Source: a virus
DNA: 29,556 nucleotides
IMG/VR virus record: IMGVR_UViG_3300046692_000138
Span: 1 to 29,556 of that record
Direction: 5' to 3' (one strand)
Every line of letters begins with the position of its first letter. Within the stretch, counting starts at the first letter, position 1. The notes under the pieces were generated by a model that had not been told where the DNA came from, did not search any database, and saw only the letters and a list, made by a program, of their open reading frames with translations. Position numbers and translations under genes: made by a program. Positions 22,499-29,556 of this stretch are shown in pieces.

Positions 22499-22795
22499 AT
22501 GGCACTGCGCATCCGCAAATCGTTCAAGATCGCTCCTGGCATCCGCCTGAATGTCAGCAAAACCGGACTTAGCACTTCGGTAGGCGGAAAGGGCTTCACG
22601 ACTAATCTCAGCAAAAAAGGTGCGCGCGTTACCGCGGGGATACCAGGAACAGGTATTTCGACCTCAAAGCTCTACAAAACCCAAACGCCGCGGAACGTGA
22701 AGGTTTCGGTACCAGCTTCAAAGCCAGGCTTCGGGTCCTATTTCGTGATGGCTTTAATCACCATAGGTGTGCTCTGGACCATATTTCATAAGTGA
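22499..22795 (+). CDS. DUF4236 protein with C-terminal membrane span (island gene 3)
   Basis: The 98-residue protein opens with the DUF4236 block (residues 1-57): RIRKSFKIAPGIRLNVSKTG, then STSVGGKG, followed by repeats ending in AGIPGTGISTS. A basic linker follows, then a membrane span at about residues 79-96 (SYFVMALITIGVLWTIF). DUF4236 occurs in bacteria and mobile elements; its function is unknown. It has its own promoter upstream and is followed after 99 bases by the secreted peptide gene. Confidence 0.8.
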   Translation: MALRIRKSFKIAPGIRLNVSKTGLSTSVGGKGFTTNLSKKGARVTAGIPGTGISTSKLYKTQTPRNVKVSVPASKPGFGSYFVMALITIGVLWTIFHK

Positions 22796-22894
22796 GAGTT
22801 TATGCTGGCCAACGCCGGTATCGGCCTGAAAATTCAAGCTAGTGCCTCGCACGCCGATAGCCCTGTACTGCATTCCGCAGTGCATGGAGGCGTT

Positions 22895-23026
22895 ATGAAG
22901 AAGCTCGCAATCGCTGGATTGGTGGTATTGTTATCGGTAGTTTCAGTATCTGCGTTGGCCTGTCCTAAAGGCACGCACCCAACTGGGGGAAGTGGGTCAC
23001 ACCACAAAGGTGGTACCTGTGTCTGA
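22895..23026 (+). CDS. Small secreted peptide (island gene 4)
   Basis: The 43-residue product has a signal peptide (MKKLAIAGLVVLLSVVSVSALA) that should be cut after ALA, leaving a 21-residue peptide CPKGTHPTGGSGSHHKGGTC plus Val, with two cysteines and three histidines. ATG 22895 is preferred over earlier in-frame codons because GGAGG precedes it by about 5 bases. A disulfide-closed or metal-binding periplasmic peptide is plausible. The cleavage site does not fit a good lipobox. A terminator follows at once. Confidence 0.65.
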   Translation: MKKLAIAGLVVLLSVVSVSALACPKGTHPTGGSGSHHKGGTCV

Positions 23027-23031
23027 TGATG

Positions 23032-23056
23032 AGCCCAGCCCCGCGCTGGGCTTTTT
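23032..23056 (+). terminator. Terminator after the secreted peptide gene
   Basis: AGCCCAGC (23032-23039) pairs perfectly with GCTGGGCT (23045-23052) around a 5-base loop, followed by T to 23056. It closes the DUF4236/peptide unit. Confidence 0.85.
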
Positions 23057-23086
23057 GTATCCGAGCATGACGGCAAATGGTCGACC

Positions 23087-23557
23087 CTAACGAAGACTGC
23101 GACGCGTCGGTTTTATCCTCGCGCGGAATTTAAGCAAATCGTCTACCTGTGAGGAGGCTCGCAGCCATGCAATCTCGAATCCCAATGCAGGGATCGCAGC
23201 GAACATACCGACTACAAAGGCCACGCGCGTCGACCCCATCCCTGGTGGCAATATCAAAAGCAATACTATGGTCGCGATGCCCACTACCATGAAGAGGATC
23301 AGCATCGCGTAGCTGAAGGCGATCCGTCTGTGTATGGCGACGCTGTCAAATCTAAGAGCCTTCACCCTTTTGAGGCGTTTTAGCTTCAAGGACTTGTACG
23401 CTGTTTGAATGCGTCCCTTCGTCCGCCCCATCAGCGCCCGGAAGCCTATTGTTGCCCTTCGATAAAGTGATGGAAGGGCGGCGGCCAGCAAAATACCCAT
23501 GATGGTGGAAACTGCGTTACTGAGCCACCACTGAGGGTTAGCTGCCCACTCTTCCAT
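23087..23557 (-). CDS. Membrane protein of unknown function (island gene 5)
   Basis: The 156-residue minus-strand protein has hydrophobic segments at about residues 11-30 (WLSNAVSTIMGILLAAALPS), 80-104 (FSYAMLILFMVVGIATIVLLLI) and 110-129 (RVAFVVGMFAAIPALGFEIA), with a strongly basic loop between the first two (about residues 33-70) and a basic C terminus. ATG 23557 has GGGGA about 7 bases upstream. It could be a superinfection-exclusion membrane protein, but I see no family signature. Confidence 0.6.
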   Translation of the reverse strand: MEEWAANPQWWLSNAVSTIMGILLAAALPSLYRRATIGFRALMGRTKGRIQTAYKSLKLKRLKRVKALRFDSVAIHRRIAFSYAMLILFMVVGIATIVLLLILPPGMGSTRVAFVVGMFAAIPALGFEIAWLRASSQVDDLLKFRARIKPTRRSLR

Positions 23558-23667
23558 GAGAAATCCCCGGATCAGTCAAAAGCTCTGGAGCTTACAGCAA
23601 ACCACGCGTTGTTCCAGACTCGTCGATGCAGATGCTACCCTCGGCCCTTTCTCAATGAGGGATCATC

Positions 23668-24066
23668 ATGCGAATTCTGATTGGGGCACTTGCAGTCGCC
23701 CTGCTGGCCGGGTGCTCAACATCGCCGATATCTCCGGAAGCTGCAGACCCAGTACCGGCAAAGAGGCTACATGGTTTCACGCAGCAGAGAGAATCCAAGC
23801 TGATCGTCACGCGCGACAGCGGAGCCTTTGGATCAGGGGTGAATTACAGCTTGTACATCGATGGCGCCTTGGCTGCCGAGTTTGCTTCCGCAGAGGTTGC
23901 GACATTTGGACTAGCGCCAGGTAGGCATATCCTCGGTATCAAACCGAGCACGATGTTCTCTGGGACCATGCACGAGTCAGAGATAGACGTGAAGGGCGGT
24001 GAGACCATCCGACGCCGAATTTCGCTAGATGGGGGAGGATTTTACTTAACCCCAACAGCTTACTAA
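23668..24066 (+). CDS. Lipoprotein (island gene 6)
   Basis: The 132-residue protein has a clear lipoprotein signal, MRILIGALAVALLAGC, with Cys16 as the lipid site; Ser follows, which favours the outer membrane by the enterobacterial rule. The mature part is beta-rich (SKLIVTRDSGAFGSGVNYSL, GLAPGRHILGIKPS) with a Gly-rich end. Phage lipoproteins often alter or block surface receptors after infection; that is inference. It lies just upstream of the I gene and is followed by a terminator. A 14-base near-palindrome AAGCTC-TG-GAGCTT at 23580-23592 lies in the divergent spacer before it. Confidence 0.75.
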   Translation: MRILIGALAVALLAGCSTSPISPEAADPVPAKRLHGFTQQRESKLIVTRDSGAFGSGVNYSLYIDGALAAEFASAEVATFGLAPGRHILGIKPSTMFSGTMHESEIDVKGGETIRRRISLDGGGFYLTPTAY

Positions 24067-24069
24067 CGC

Positions 24070-24093
24070 AAACCCGCCGAGGCGGGTTTTTTT
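24070..24093 (+). terminator. Terminator between the lipoprotein and I genes
   Basis: AAACCCGC pairs with GCGGGTTT around CGAG, followed by T to 24093. It closes the island; the I gene ribosome site (GGAG) lies just after it. Confidence 0.85.
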
Positions 24094-24108
24094 ACGCCTG
24101 GAGAAAAT

Positions 24109-24735
24109 ATGTCCGAACGAATCCGCACCATCCGACTTCATGGCGAACTGGGCAAAAAATTTGGGAAAGAGCACTTTTTGGCCGTTAAATCTGCAGCTGA
24201 GGCCGTTCGGGCGCTCGGCGTTCTCTTCAAGGGCTTCAACCAATTTCTGGTTGAATCAAAAGCCAGGGGCTTAGCATTCGCCGTGTTCTACGGCAAACGC
24301 AATTTAAGCGAGGAGCAGCTAGGAGATCCGCCAAGTCACAATGAAATCCGGATCGCACCGGTAGTGCAAGGCAGCAAAAACGGCGGGGGGCTGCAAACCG
24401 TCATCGGGGTTGTGCTGATTGCTGTTGCGAGCTACTTCTCCGGAGGACTAGCTGGTGGAGGCGCGGCCGGAAGCGGATTATTTGCGGGTAGTGCTGCCTG
24501 GGGAGCAGTAGGGGCCGTGGGGATATCATTGGCCTTGGGTGGCGTAGCCCAAATGATTACCGGCACGCAAACCGGAATTGATAGCACCGAGGCGGCTGAT
24601 AATCGTCCCAGCTACAACTTCTCAGGCATCAAAAACACCGTCACCCAAGGCAACCCGGTACCGCTGTGCTACGGCGAGATGACCGTGGGTTCCGCCATGA
24701 TTTCACTGGGCATCGTCGCCGAAGACGAACAGTAA
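24109..24735 (+). CDS. I: Tail assembly protein I
   Basis: The 208-residue protein matches lambda I: an N-terminal ubiquitin-like section (IRTIRLHGELGKKFGKEHFL), a Gly/Ala-rich hydrophobic middle at about residues 105-160 (TVIGVVLIAVASYFSGGLAG) and the conserved end with NTVTQGNPVPLCYGEMTVGS. It acts with K, L and J in building the tail tip. In lambda it directly follows K; here it is displaced by the island and has a fresh ribosome site after a terminator. J starts 10 bases later. Confidence 0.88.
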   Translation: MSERIRTIRLHGELGKKFGKEHFLAVKSAAEAVRALGVLFKGFNQFLVESKARGLAFAVFYGKRNLSEEQLGDPPSHNEIRIAPVVQGSKNGGGLQTVIGVVLIAVASYFSGGLAGGGAAGSGLFAGSAAWGAVGAVGISLALGGVAQMITGTQTGIDSTEAADNRPSYNFSGIKNTVTQGNPVPLCYGEMTVGSAMISLGIVAEDEQ

Positions 24736-24745
24736 GGGCTTCCCA

Positions 24746-27700
24746 ATGACCGACACCATCGTTCGCGGCTCCAAAGGCAGCGAAAGCAGCCACTCGCCCG
24801 TAGAAAGCCCGGACAGCCTGATCAACACCAGTTACGCGAACATTCTGGACGCCATCAGCGAGGGGCCAATCGTCGGCCTGGTCAACGGCGCTCGGTCCAT
24901 TTATCTGGACGAGACACCGATTCAAGGCACCGATGGGTCCATGAATTTCACCGGCGTTACCTGGGAGCAGCGGTTCGGCGAGCACGATCAGGATTACATC
25001 ACCGGCTTTCCGTCTGTAGAGACCGAGCACGCGGTCGGCGTCGAGCTGAAGGCCTCCCAGCCATGGACCCAGAGCCTGAGCAACCTGCAGTTGTCTGGCG
25101 TTCGTCTGCGCCTTGGGGCCTCCGCCCTGTATCAACAGAACAGCGACGGCGACACCGATGGCTTCACCGTGAACTACGTCGTCGAGCTTTCTACGGACGG
25201 CTCCGACTACGTGCCGATCATCACCACTGCGTTTAACGGCAAGACCACCACCGGTTATCAGCGCTCGCACCGCATCGATCTTCCAGCGGCAGAAGAAGGT
25301 TGGTCTATTCGCGTCCGCCGCACCACGCCTGACTACACCGATGCCAAGATCGGCGACACCACGACGGTAGTCAGCTACACCGAAGTCATCGACGCCAAGC
25401 TGCAATATCCCTACACCGCTTTGGTTGGGATCAAGATCGATGCGAGCCAGTTTTCGAACATTCCTGAGCGCGCTTTCCGCATCAAGGGCCGCATCATCCA
25501 GGTGCCGAGTAACTACACCCCAGAGTCGCGCACCTATTCGGGCACTTGGGACGGCACGTTCAAGCTGTCTTGGACCGACAACCCTGCGTGGATTTACCGC
25601 GACATCATCATCAATGATCGTTACGGTCTGGGCCGCTTCATCAGCAGCGACAACGTCGACAAGTGGGAGCTTTACCAGATCGCGCAGTATTGCGATGCGA
25701 TGGTCTCGGATGGCAAAGGCGGGCAGGAGCCTCGGTTCACCTGCAACCTGTACCTGCAGTCGCGCGCCGATGCGCTCCAGGTCCTGCAAGATCTGGCCAG
25801 CATCTTTCGCGGCATGGCCTATTACGCCGGGAGCGAAGTAGTCGCGTCCGCAGATATGCCAAACGACCCGGTGTACACCTACACCAATGCCAACGTCATC
25901 GAAGGCTATTTCAGCCGCCCTGGCTCGTCCGGATCCACTCGTTTCAGCGTTGCGAAAGTCAGCTGGACTGATCGCGACGACTTCGGCGCACAGAAAGTCG
26001 AGTATGTGCCGAACACGAAGGCCATCGCTCGCTACGGAATTCGCGAGACTGAAATCACGGCGTTTGGCTGCGTGTCGCAAGGTCAGGCGCAGCGCCTCGG
26101 CCATTACACGCTGCTGACCAACCAGTTGGAAACCGGCACCATTCAATTCAGCGTCGGGCTGGATGGCGTGCTCGCGCGACCAGGTCAGATTATCCGTGTT
26201 GCAGACCAGCACTACGCGGGCAAGCCAATCGGCGGCCGGGTCAAGGCTTCCACTACGAACAGCGTCACTGTTGACGACGACCTGACTGTCGCCGCCGGCG
26301 ATACGCTGGTCGTCATCCAGCCGAACGGCACCGCACAGACTCGCATCATCAAAACCGTTGCCGGCCGCGTGATCACCGTCACCGAGAACTTCAGCGCGGC
26401 TCCAGTAACCGAATCGGTCTACGCGATCGAGACCGCAGAGGTCGTGCCTGAAACCTACCGCATCCTGACCATTACCGAGAACTTCGGGGACGACAAGCTT
26501 CAATACGACGTGGTCGCGGTCCAGCATAACGCCAGCAAGTTTGCCGCCATCGACAGTGGTGCGCAGATCGTCACGCCTCCAACCACCACGCTTCCGGGCG
26601 CGGTGCAGGCAATGCCTACCAATATCCAGCTATCGACCTATGAGGCCGTGAAGCAGGGCCTGACGATCGCAACCATGCGCATTACTTGGGAGCCTGCACG
26701 CAGCGCACAGAGCTATCAGGTCTGGTGGAAGAAGGATTCGGGCGACTGGGTCTATGCCGGTATCACTTACACGTCATCGATCGAGGTGTCGGGCATCTAC
26801 ACCGGCACCTATACGGCTCGGGTTTCGGCTGTTGGCGTAAATGGCAACTCGTCCTTGTGGGCGTATTCCGAACCAACTCTGCTGAACGGCAAAGAAGGTT
26901 TGCCGCCGGCAATCACGTCGCTGACTACCGAGAGCCTGATTTTCGGTATCGGTCTGAAATGGACCTTTCCGCCAGATGCGGAAGACACCCAGCGGACAGA
27001 GCTGTGGTACAGCCAGGCGCCTGATCTGGCCACGGCCACGAAACTGGCAGATTTGGCCTACCCACAATCCGACTACACCATGCAGGGCCTCCGCGCGGGT
27101 CAGTCGTTCTTCTTCTGGGCGCGCCTCGTCGACCGCACCGGCAACGTCGGCCCATGGTTCCCGACCGCTCCCGGCTTCGTAAACGGTCAGGCGAGATCCG
27201 ATGCTGATGACATCCTCGACTATCTGGTCGGCGAGATCACCGAAAGCCAACTGGGTCAGGAGTTGCTGTCGGAGATCGGCAAGATCGGCGGTGACGGCCC
27301 GGGTTCGGTTAATGAACGCCTTGACCAGGTAAGAACCGACCTGGGCGACCAGATCACCGACGTCAGCAACACCGTGACCGAAGTGCAGAACGAGCTTCAG
27401 GCACAGATCGATCAGATTGCGGATCTGGCCGACTCGATGCCGTACAAGTCAGACGAGGCTTACACGGCTGGGCAGGGCGTGCTCGGCGCTGACGGGATCA
27501 TCTATCAGGCAACCCAGAACGTACCGAAAAACACGCCACCGCCGAACACTACCTACTGGCTCAACGTGGGTCAGGCGGTGCAGACAGCGAACGGCCTGGC
27601 CGCGCGGGTCACCACCGCTGAAACCAAGATTACCAGCATCGAGGGCGTGAACACCGCGCAGGCGAACCAGATCACCGGCCTGCAAACCTCGCTGGATGGC

Positions 27701-29556
27701 AAAGCGTCGTCCACTGCTGTCCAGAGCCTGACGACCCGCGTCACGACCGCGGAGGGCACCCTCAGCAGCCAAGGCACGGCGATCACCGGTCTGAACAGCA
27801 GCCTGACGACCACAAACCAGAACGTTACGGCAGCACAGAACGCAGCGAACGCGGCGAACACGCTGGCAGGTGGGAAGGGCAAGGTCATCGTTCAGTCGGC
27901 GGCGCCGGCGGCTGCCGATCAGTTGGCCCAGAACCTCTGGATCGACATCACCGGCAACGCGAACACCCCAAAACGCTGGACGGGGAGCGCGTGGGCGGCG
28001 GTTACAGACAAGGCCGCGACGGATGCTGCTGCGGCGGCTGCAAGCGCTCTGGCGCAGGTGGCAACCAAGGCCGAGGCAGCAACTGTCCAGGCCTTGAGCA
28101 ACACGGTTACCCAGCAGGGGACTGACCTGACGGCGGCCGGGAATGCGATCACCAACATCACCGCGAATCTGTCGAGCGTGGGCGGCGAGAACCTGATCTT
28201 CAACCCGTCTTTTGATCGGGTCACCTCGCCAGCCACCACCGCGGATGGCTGGCTGATCAGTTCCACTGCAGGGGTTACCGCTACGCCTAGCTTGGTCGCT
28301 TCGGCGCTTGACCCGGCTGGTCTCGCCCAGCGAATCGTCATATCTGGCTTGTCGAACAGTCCTGCCACGCTCTACACCGACTTAACGCCGATCGCCACAA
28401 AAGCGGTCTCAGTATCTGAAGGTCAGGTGATGACCTATTCGGCTTACGTGAGAGGGACTGCCGGGCTCGCCGTGGTTCTGCTGATTCAGGCCCGGAACTC
28501 CGGGAATACAGGCATCGCGACCGTTACCGGAAACCTAGTGGTTCTTACTGGCTCGTGGCAGAGAGTGACGCTGACCTCGACTGCGCTTCCAGCCGCAACG
28601 ACAAAAGCACAGCTCTATTTCCGAGTGCGCGCCGGTGCGCAGACGGCAGGTTTTGTTGAAGTGGATAGGGCTCAGGCTGAAATTTCTGCCGTTGCTACCG
28701 GATGGAAAGATAACGGACAGGTATCGGCAGCTGATATCAGTACTCAGGCGGCGGCAACCACAGCGCTGACCGCGCGCGTAACCCAGACTGAAACCGGTTT
28801 GACGAGCGTTAGCGGTCAGCTCACCCAATTGAATAACAGTGTCGGCAGCATGGGTGGCGACAACCTCTTGCCGAACAGTTCGTTTGATCAGCTGACGGCA
28901 GACGGCACCCGTCCAGCTTGGTGGCGCTCCGATGCAAGCACCGCAGGAACAAACGTAGTCACGCAGGTCGACTCGCCGTTAGCATTGAGCGCCAAGGCGG
29001 TGCGCTGCGCTGTGGCTACACTTGCGAACGGTGGTTACATGGGGCTTACGTTCCAGATCGCTGACGGAGATCGCCCAAAAGTCACTGCGGGGCAGAGCTA
29101 TACGATGAGCGTTTATGCTCGCCTGTCCAGCGCGTCTGCAAGATTTGCGATGTATGTGCAATGGATCAATGATGCCGGCACTGTAATTTCAACATCGCAG
29201 TTGGCAGAGACCGCAGTAGGAACCACTTTTACCCGGTTAAGCTTTACGGCTACAGCGCCGGCAGGTGCTGTACGTGCGCAAGTTTTCCCGGCTCGCTGCA
29301 TCAATCGATCCGGCGCTACTGCTGACATGTGGGTGGAGTTAGACAACGTACAACTGCAAGAGGGTTCAACCCTCACGGCTTATTCGGCATCGGTTCAGGC
29401 CACCGCAACGCAAGCTGCTGCAACCTCTGCCGCTGTCGATTCTCTTACATCCAGCGTGACCCAGCAGGGCACGACCTTGACTAGCGTCGCTGCACGCACC
29501 ACGACGCTTGAGAACGCCGTAAACAGCACCGCTGATGGACTCGCAACCAAGGCCAG
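24746..29556 (+). CDS. J: Tail tip / host specificity protein J (3' end cut)
   Basis: The frame is open from ATG 24746 to the window end, giving at least 1603 residues. The first 600 or so are J-like (opening with ILDAISEGPIVGLVNG, then NPAWIYRDIIINDRYGLGRF). Two fibronectin-III-like domains follow at about 624-711 and 720-810, then a short possible carbohydrate-binding unit at about 900-945 (AYTAGQGVLGADGIIYQAT, YWLNVG). Ala/Thr-rich coiled-coil repeats alternate with two carbohydrate-binding-like beta domains, starting GGENLIFNPSFD (about 1147) and GGDNLLPNSSFD (about 1371). The late repeats probably form the receptor-binding extension. Confidence 0.92.
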   Translation, partial: MTDTIVRGSKGSESSHSPVESPDSLINTSYANILDAISEGPIVGLVNGARSIYLDETPIQGTDGSMNFTGVTWEQRFGEHDQDYITGFPSVETEHAVGVELKASQPWTQSLSNLQLSGVRLRLGASALYQQNSDGDTDGFTVNYVVELSTDGSDYVPIITTAFNGKTTTGYQRSHRIDLPAAEEGWSIRVRRTTPDYTDAKIGDTTTVVSYTEVIDAKLQYPYTALVGIKIDASQFSNIPERAFRIKGRIIQVPSNYTPESRTYSGTWDGTFKLSWTDNPAWIYRDIIINDRYGLGRFISSDNVDKWELYQIAQYCDAMVSDGKGGQEPRFTCNLYLQSRADALQVLQDLASIFRGMAYYAGSEVVASADMPNDPVYTYTNANVIEGYFSRPGSSGSTRFSVAKVSWTDRDDFGAQKVEYVPNTKAIARYGIRETEITAFGCVSQGQAQRLGHYTLLTNQLETGTIQFSVGLDGVLARPGQIIRVADQHYAGKPIGGRVKASTTNSVTVDDDLTVAAGDTLVVIQPNGTAQTRIIKTVAGRVITVTENFSAAPVTESVYAIETAEVVPETYRILTITENFGDDKLQYDVVAVQHNASKFAAIDSGAQIVTPPTTTLPGAVQAMPTNIQLSTYEAVKQGLTIATMRITWEPARSAQSYQVWWKKDSGDWVYAGITYTSSIEVSGIYTGTYTARVSAVGVNGNSSLWAYSEPTLLNGKEGLPPAITSLTTESLIFGIGLKWTFPPDAEDTQRTELWYSQAPDLATATKLADLAYPQSDYTMQGLRAGQSFFFWARLVDRTGNVGPWFPTAPGFVNGQARSDADDILDYLVGEITESQLGQELLSEIGKIGGDGPGSVNERLDQVRTDLGDQITDVSNTVTEVQNELQAQIDQIADLADSMPYKSDEAYTAGQGVLGADGIIYQATQNVPKNTPPPNTTYWLNVGQAVQTANGLAARVTTAETKITSIEGVNTAQANQITGLQTSLDGKASSTAVQSLTTRVTTAEGTLSSQGTAITGLNSSLTTTNQNVTAAQNAANAANTLAGGKGKVIVQSAAPAAADQLAQNLWIDITGNANTPKRWTGSAWAAVTDKAATDAAAAAASALAQVATKAEAATVQALSNTVTQQGTDLTAAGNAITNITANLSSVGGENLIFNPSFDRVTSPATTADGWLISSTAGVTATPSLVASALDPAGLAQRIVISGLSNSPATLYTDLTPIATKAVSVSEGQVMTYSAYVRGTAGLAVVLLIQARNSGNTGIATVTGNLVVLTGSWQRVTLTSTALPAATTKAQLYFRVRAGAQTAGFVEVDRAQAEISAVATGWKDNGQVSAADISTQAAATTALTARVTQTETGLTSVSGQLTQLNNSVGSMGGDNLLPNSSFDQLTADGTRPAWWRSDASTAGTNVVTQVDSPLALSAKAVRCAVATLANGGYMGLTFQIADGDRPKVTAGQSYTMSVYARLSSASARFAMYVQWINDAGTVISTSQLAETAVGTTFTRLSFTATAPAGAVRAQVFPARCINRSGATADMWVELDNVQLQEGSTLTAYSASVQATATQAAATSAAVDSLTSSVTQQGTTLTSVAARTTTLENAVNSTADGLATKA

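Noticed and set aside
24641-26527. Long minus-strand open frame of 628 codons
   Set aside because: It lies wholly against I and J, whose plus-strand products are recognisable; its translation has no known domain and arises from GC-biased codon positions.
1-29556. CRISPR array, tRNA gene, integrase, transposase or attachment site
   Set aside because: No spaced repeat series, cloverleaf-like sequence, recombinase motif or terminal duplication was seen in the window.

Overview
The window is a large part of the late (structural) region of a tailed temperate phage or prophage with a long non-contractile tail. The host is most likely a Pseudomonas of the fluorescens/syringae/putida type. This rests on protein style, on a lectin-like bacteriocin cassette typical of pseudomonads, and on small proteins I associate with Pseudomonas prophages; the sequence alone does not prove it. 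Both ends are cut inside genes: a protein in the position of a late regulator at the left, and the tail-tip protein J at the right. I see no integrase, attachment site, replication gene, tRNA or CRISPR array.

Layout. 1-640: end of the regulator-position gene and a terminator. 636-1031 (minus): a secreted cysteine-repeat protein. 1124-2430: a cassette made of a Mu Com-like zinc-finger protein followed by a two-domain mannose-binding-lectin bacteriocin (LlpA type), with RNA hairpins around the lectin start codon and a terminator behind it. 2456-3141: two overlapping small membrane proteins, probably the holin functions. 3200-5051: a small protein, an HslV/proteasome-like Ntn hydrolase, two short related proteins and an HExxH phage metallopeptidase. 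5082-9679: terminase small and large subunits, DUF4055-type portal, SPP1 gp7/Mu F-like minor head protein and a zinc-ribbon protein. 9758-12781: a small unknown, scaffold, P22-like coat protein and an Ala-rich acidic protein. 12839-15104: head-tail connectors and tail terminator, interrupted by one antisense moron with its own promoter. 15177-20830: tail tube, tail chaperones joined by a -1 frameshift, tape measure, M and L. 20839-21606: K. 21607-24108: an accessory island (coiled coil, retropepsin-like protease, DUF4236, secreted peptide, membrane protein, lipoprotein) splitting K from I. 24109-29556: I and J.

How it works together. The plus-strand genes follow the usual order of packaging, portal, scaffold, coat, connectors, tail tube, tape measure, baseplate and tip. 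Many junctions overlap by 1 to 4 bases, which implies translational coupling. Accessory genes sit at three kinds of place: between the regulator and holins, between connector genes, and between K and I. Several carry their own promoter or terminator, or lie on the minus strand, the hallmarks of morons. The most striking is the Com/lectin pair. In Mu, Com switches on translation of the DNA-modification gene mom; here the gene directly after com is an antibacterial lectin, and its start codon can fold into a hairpin.
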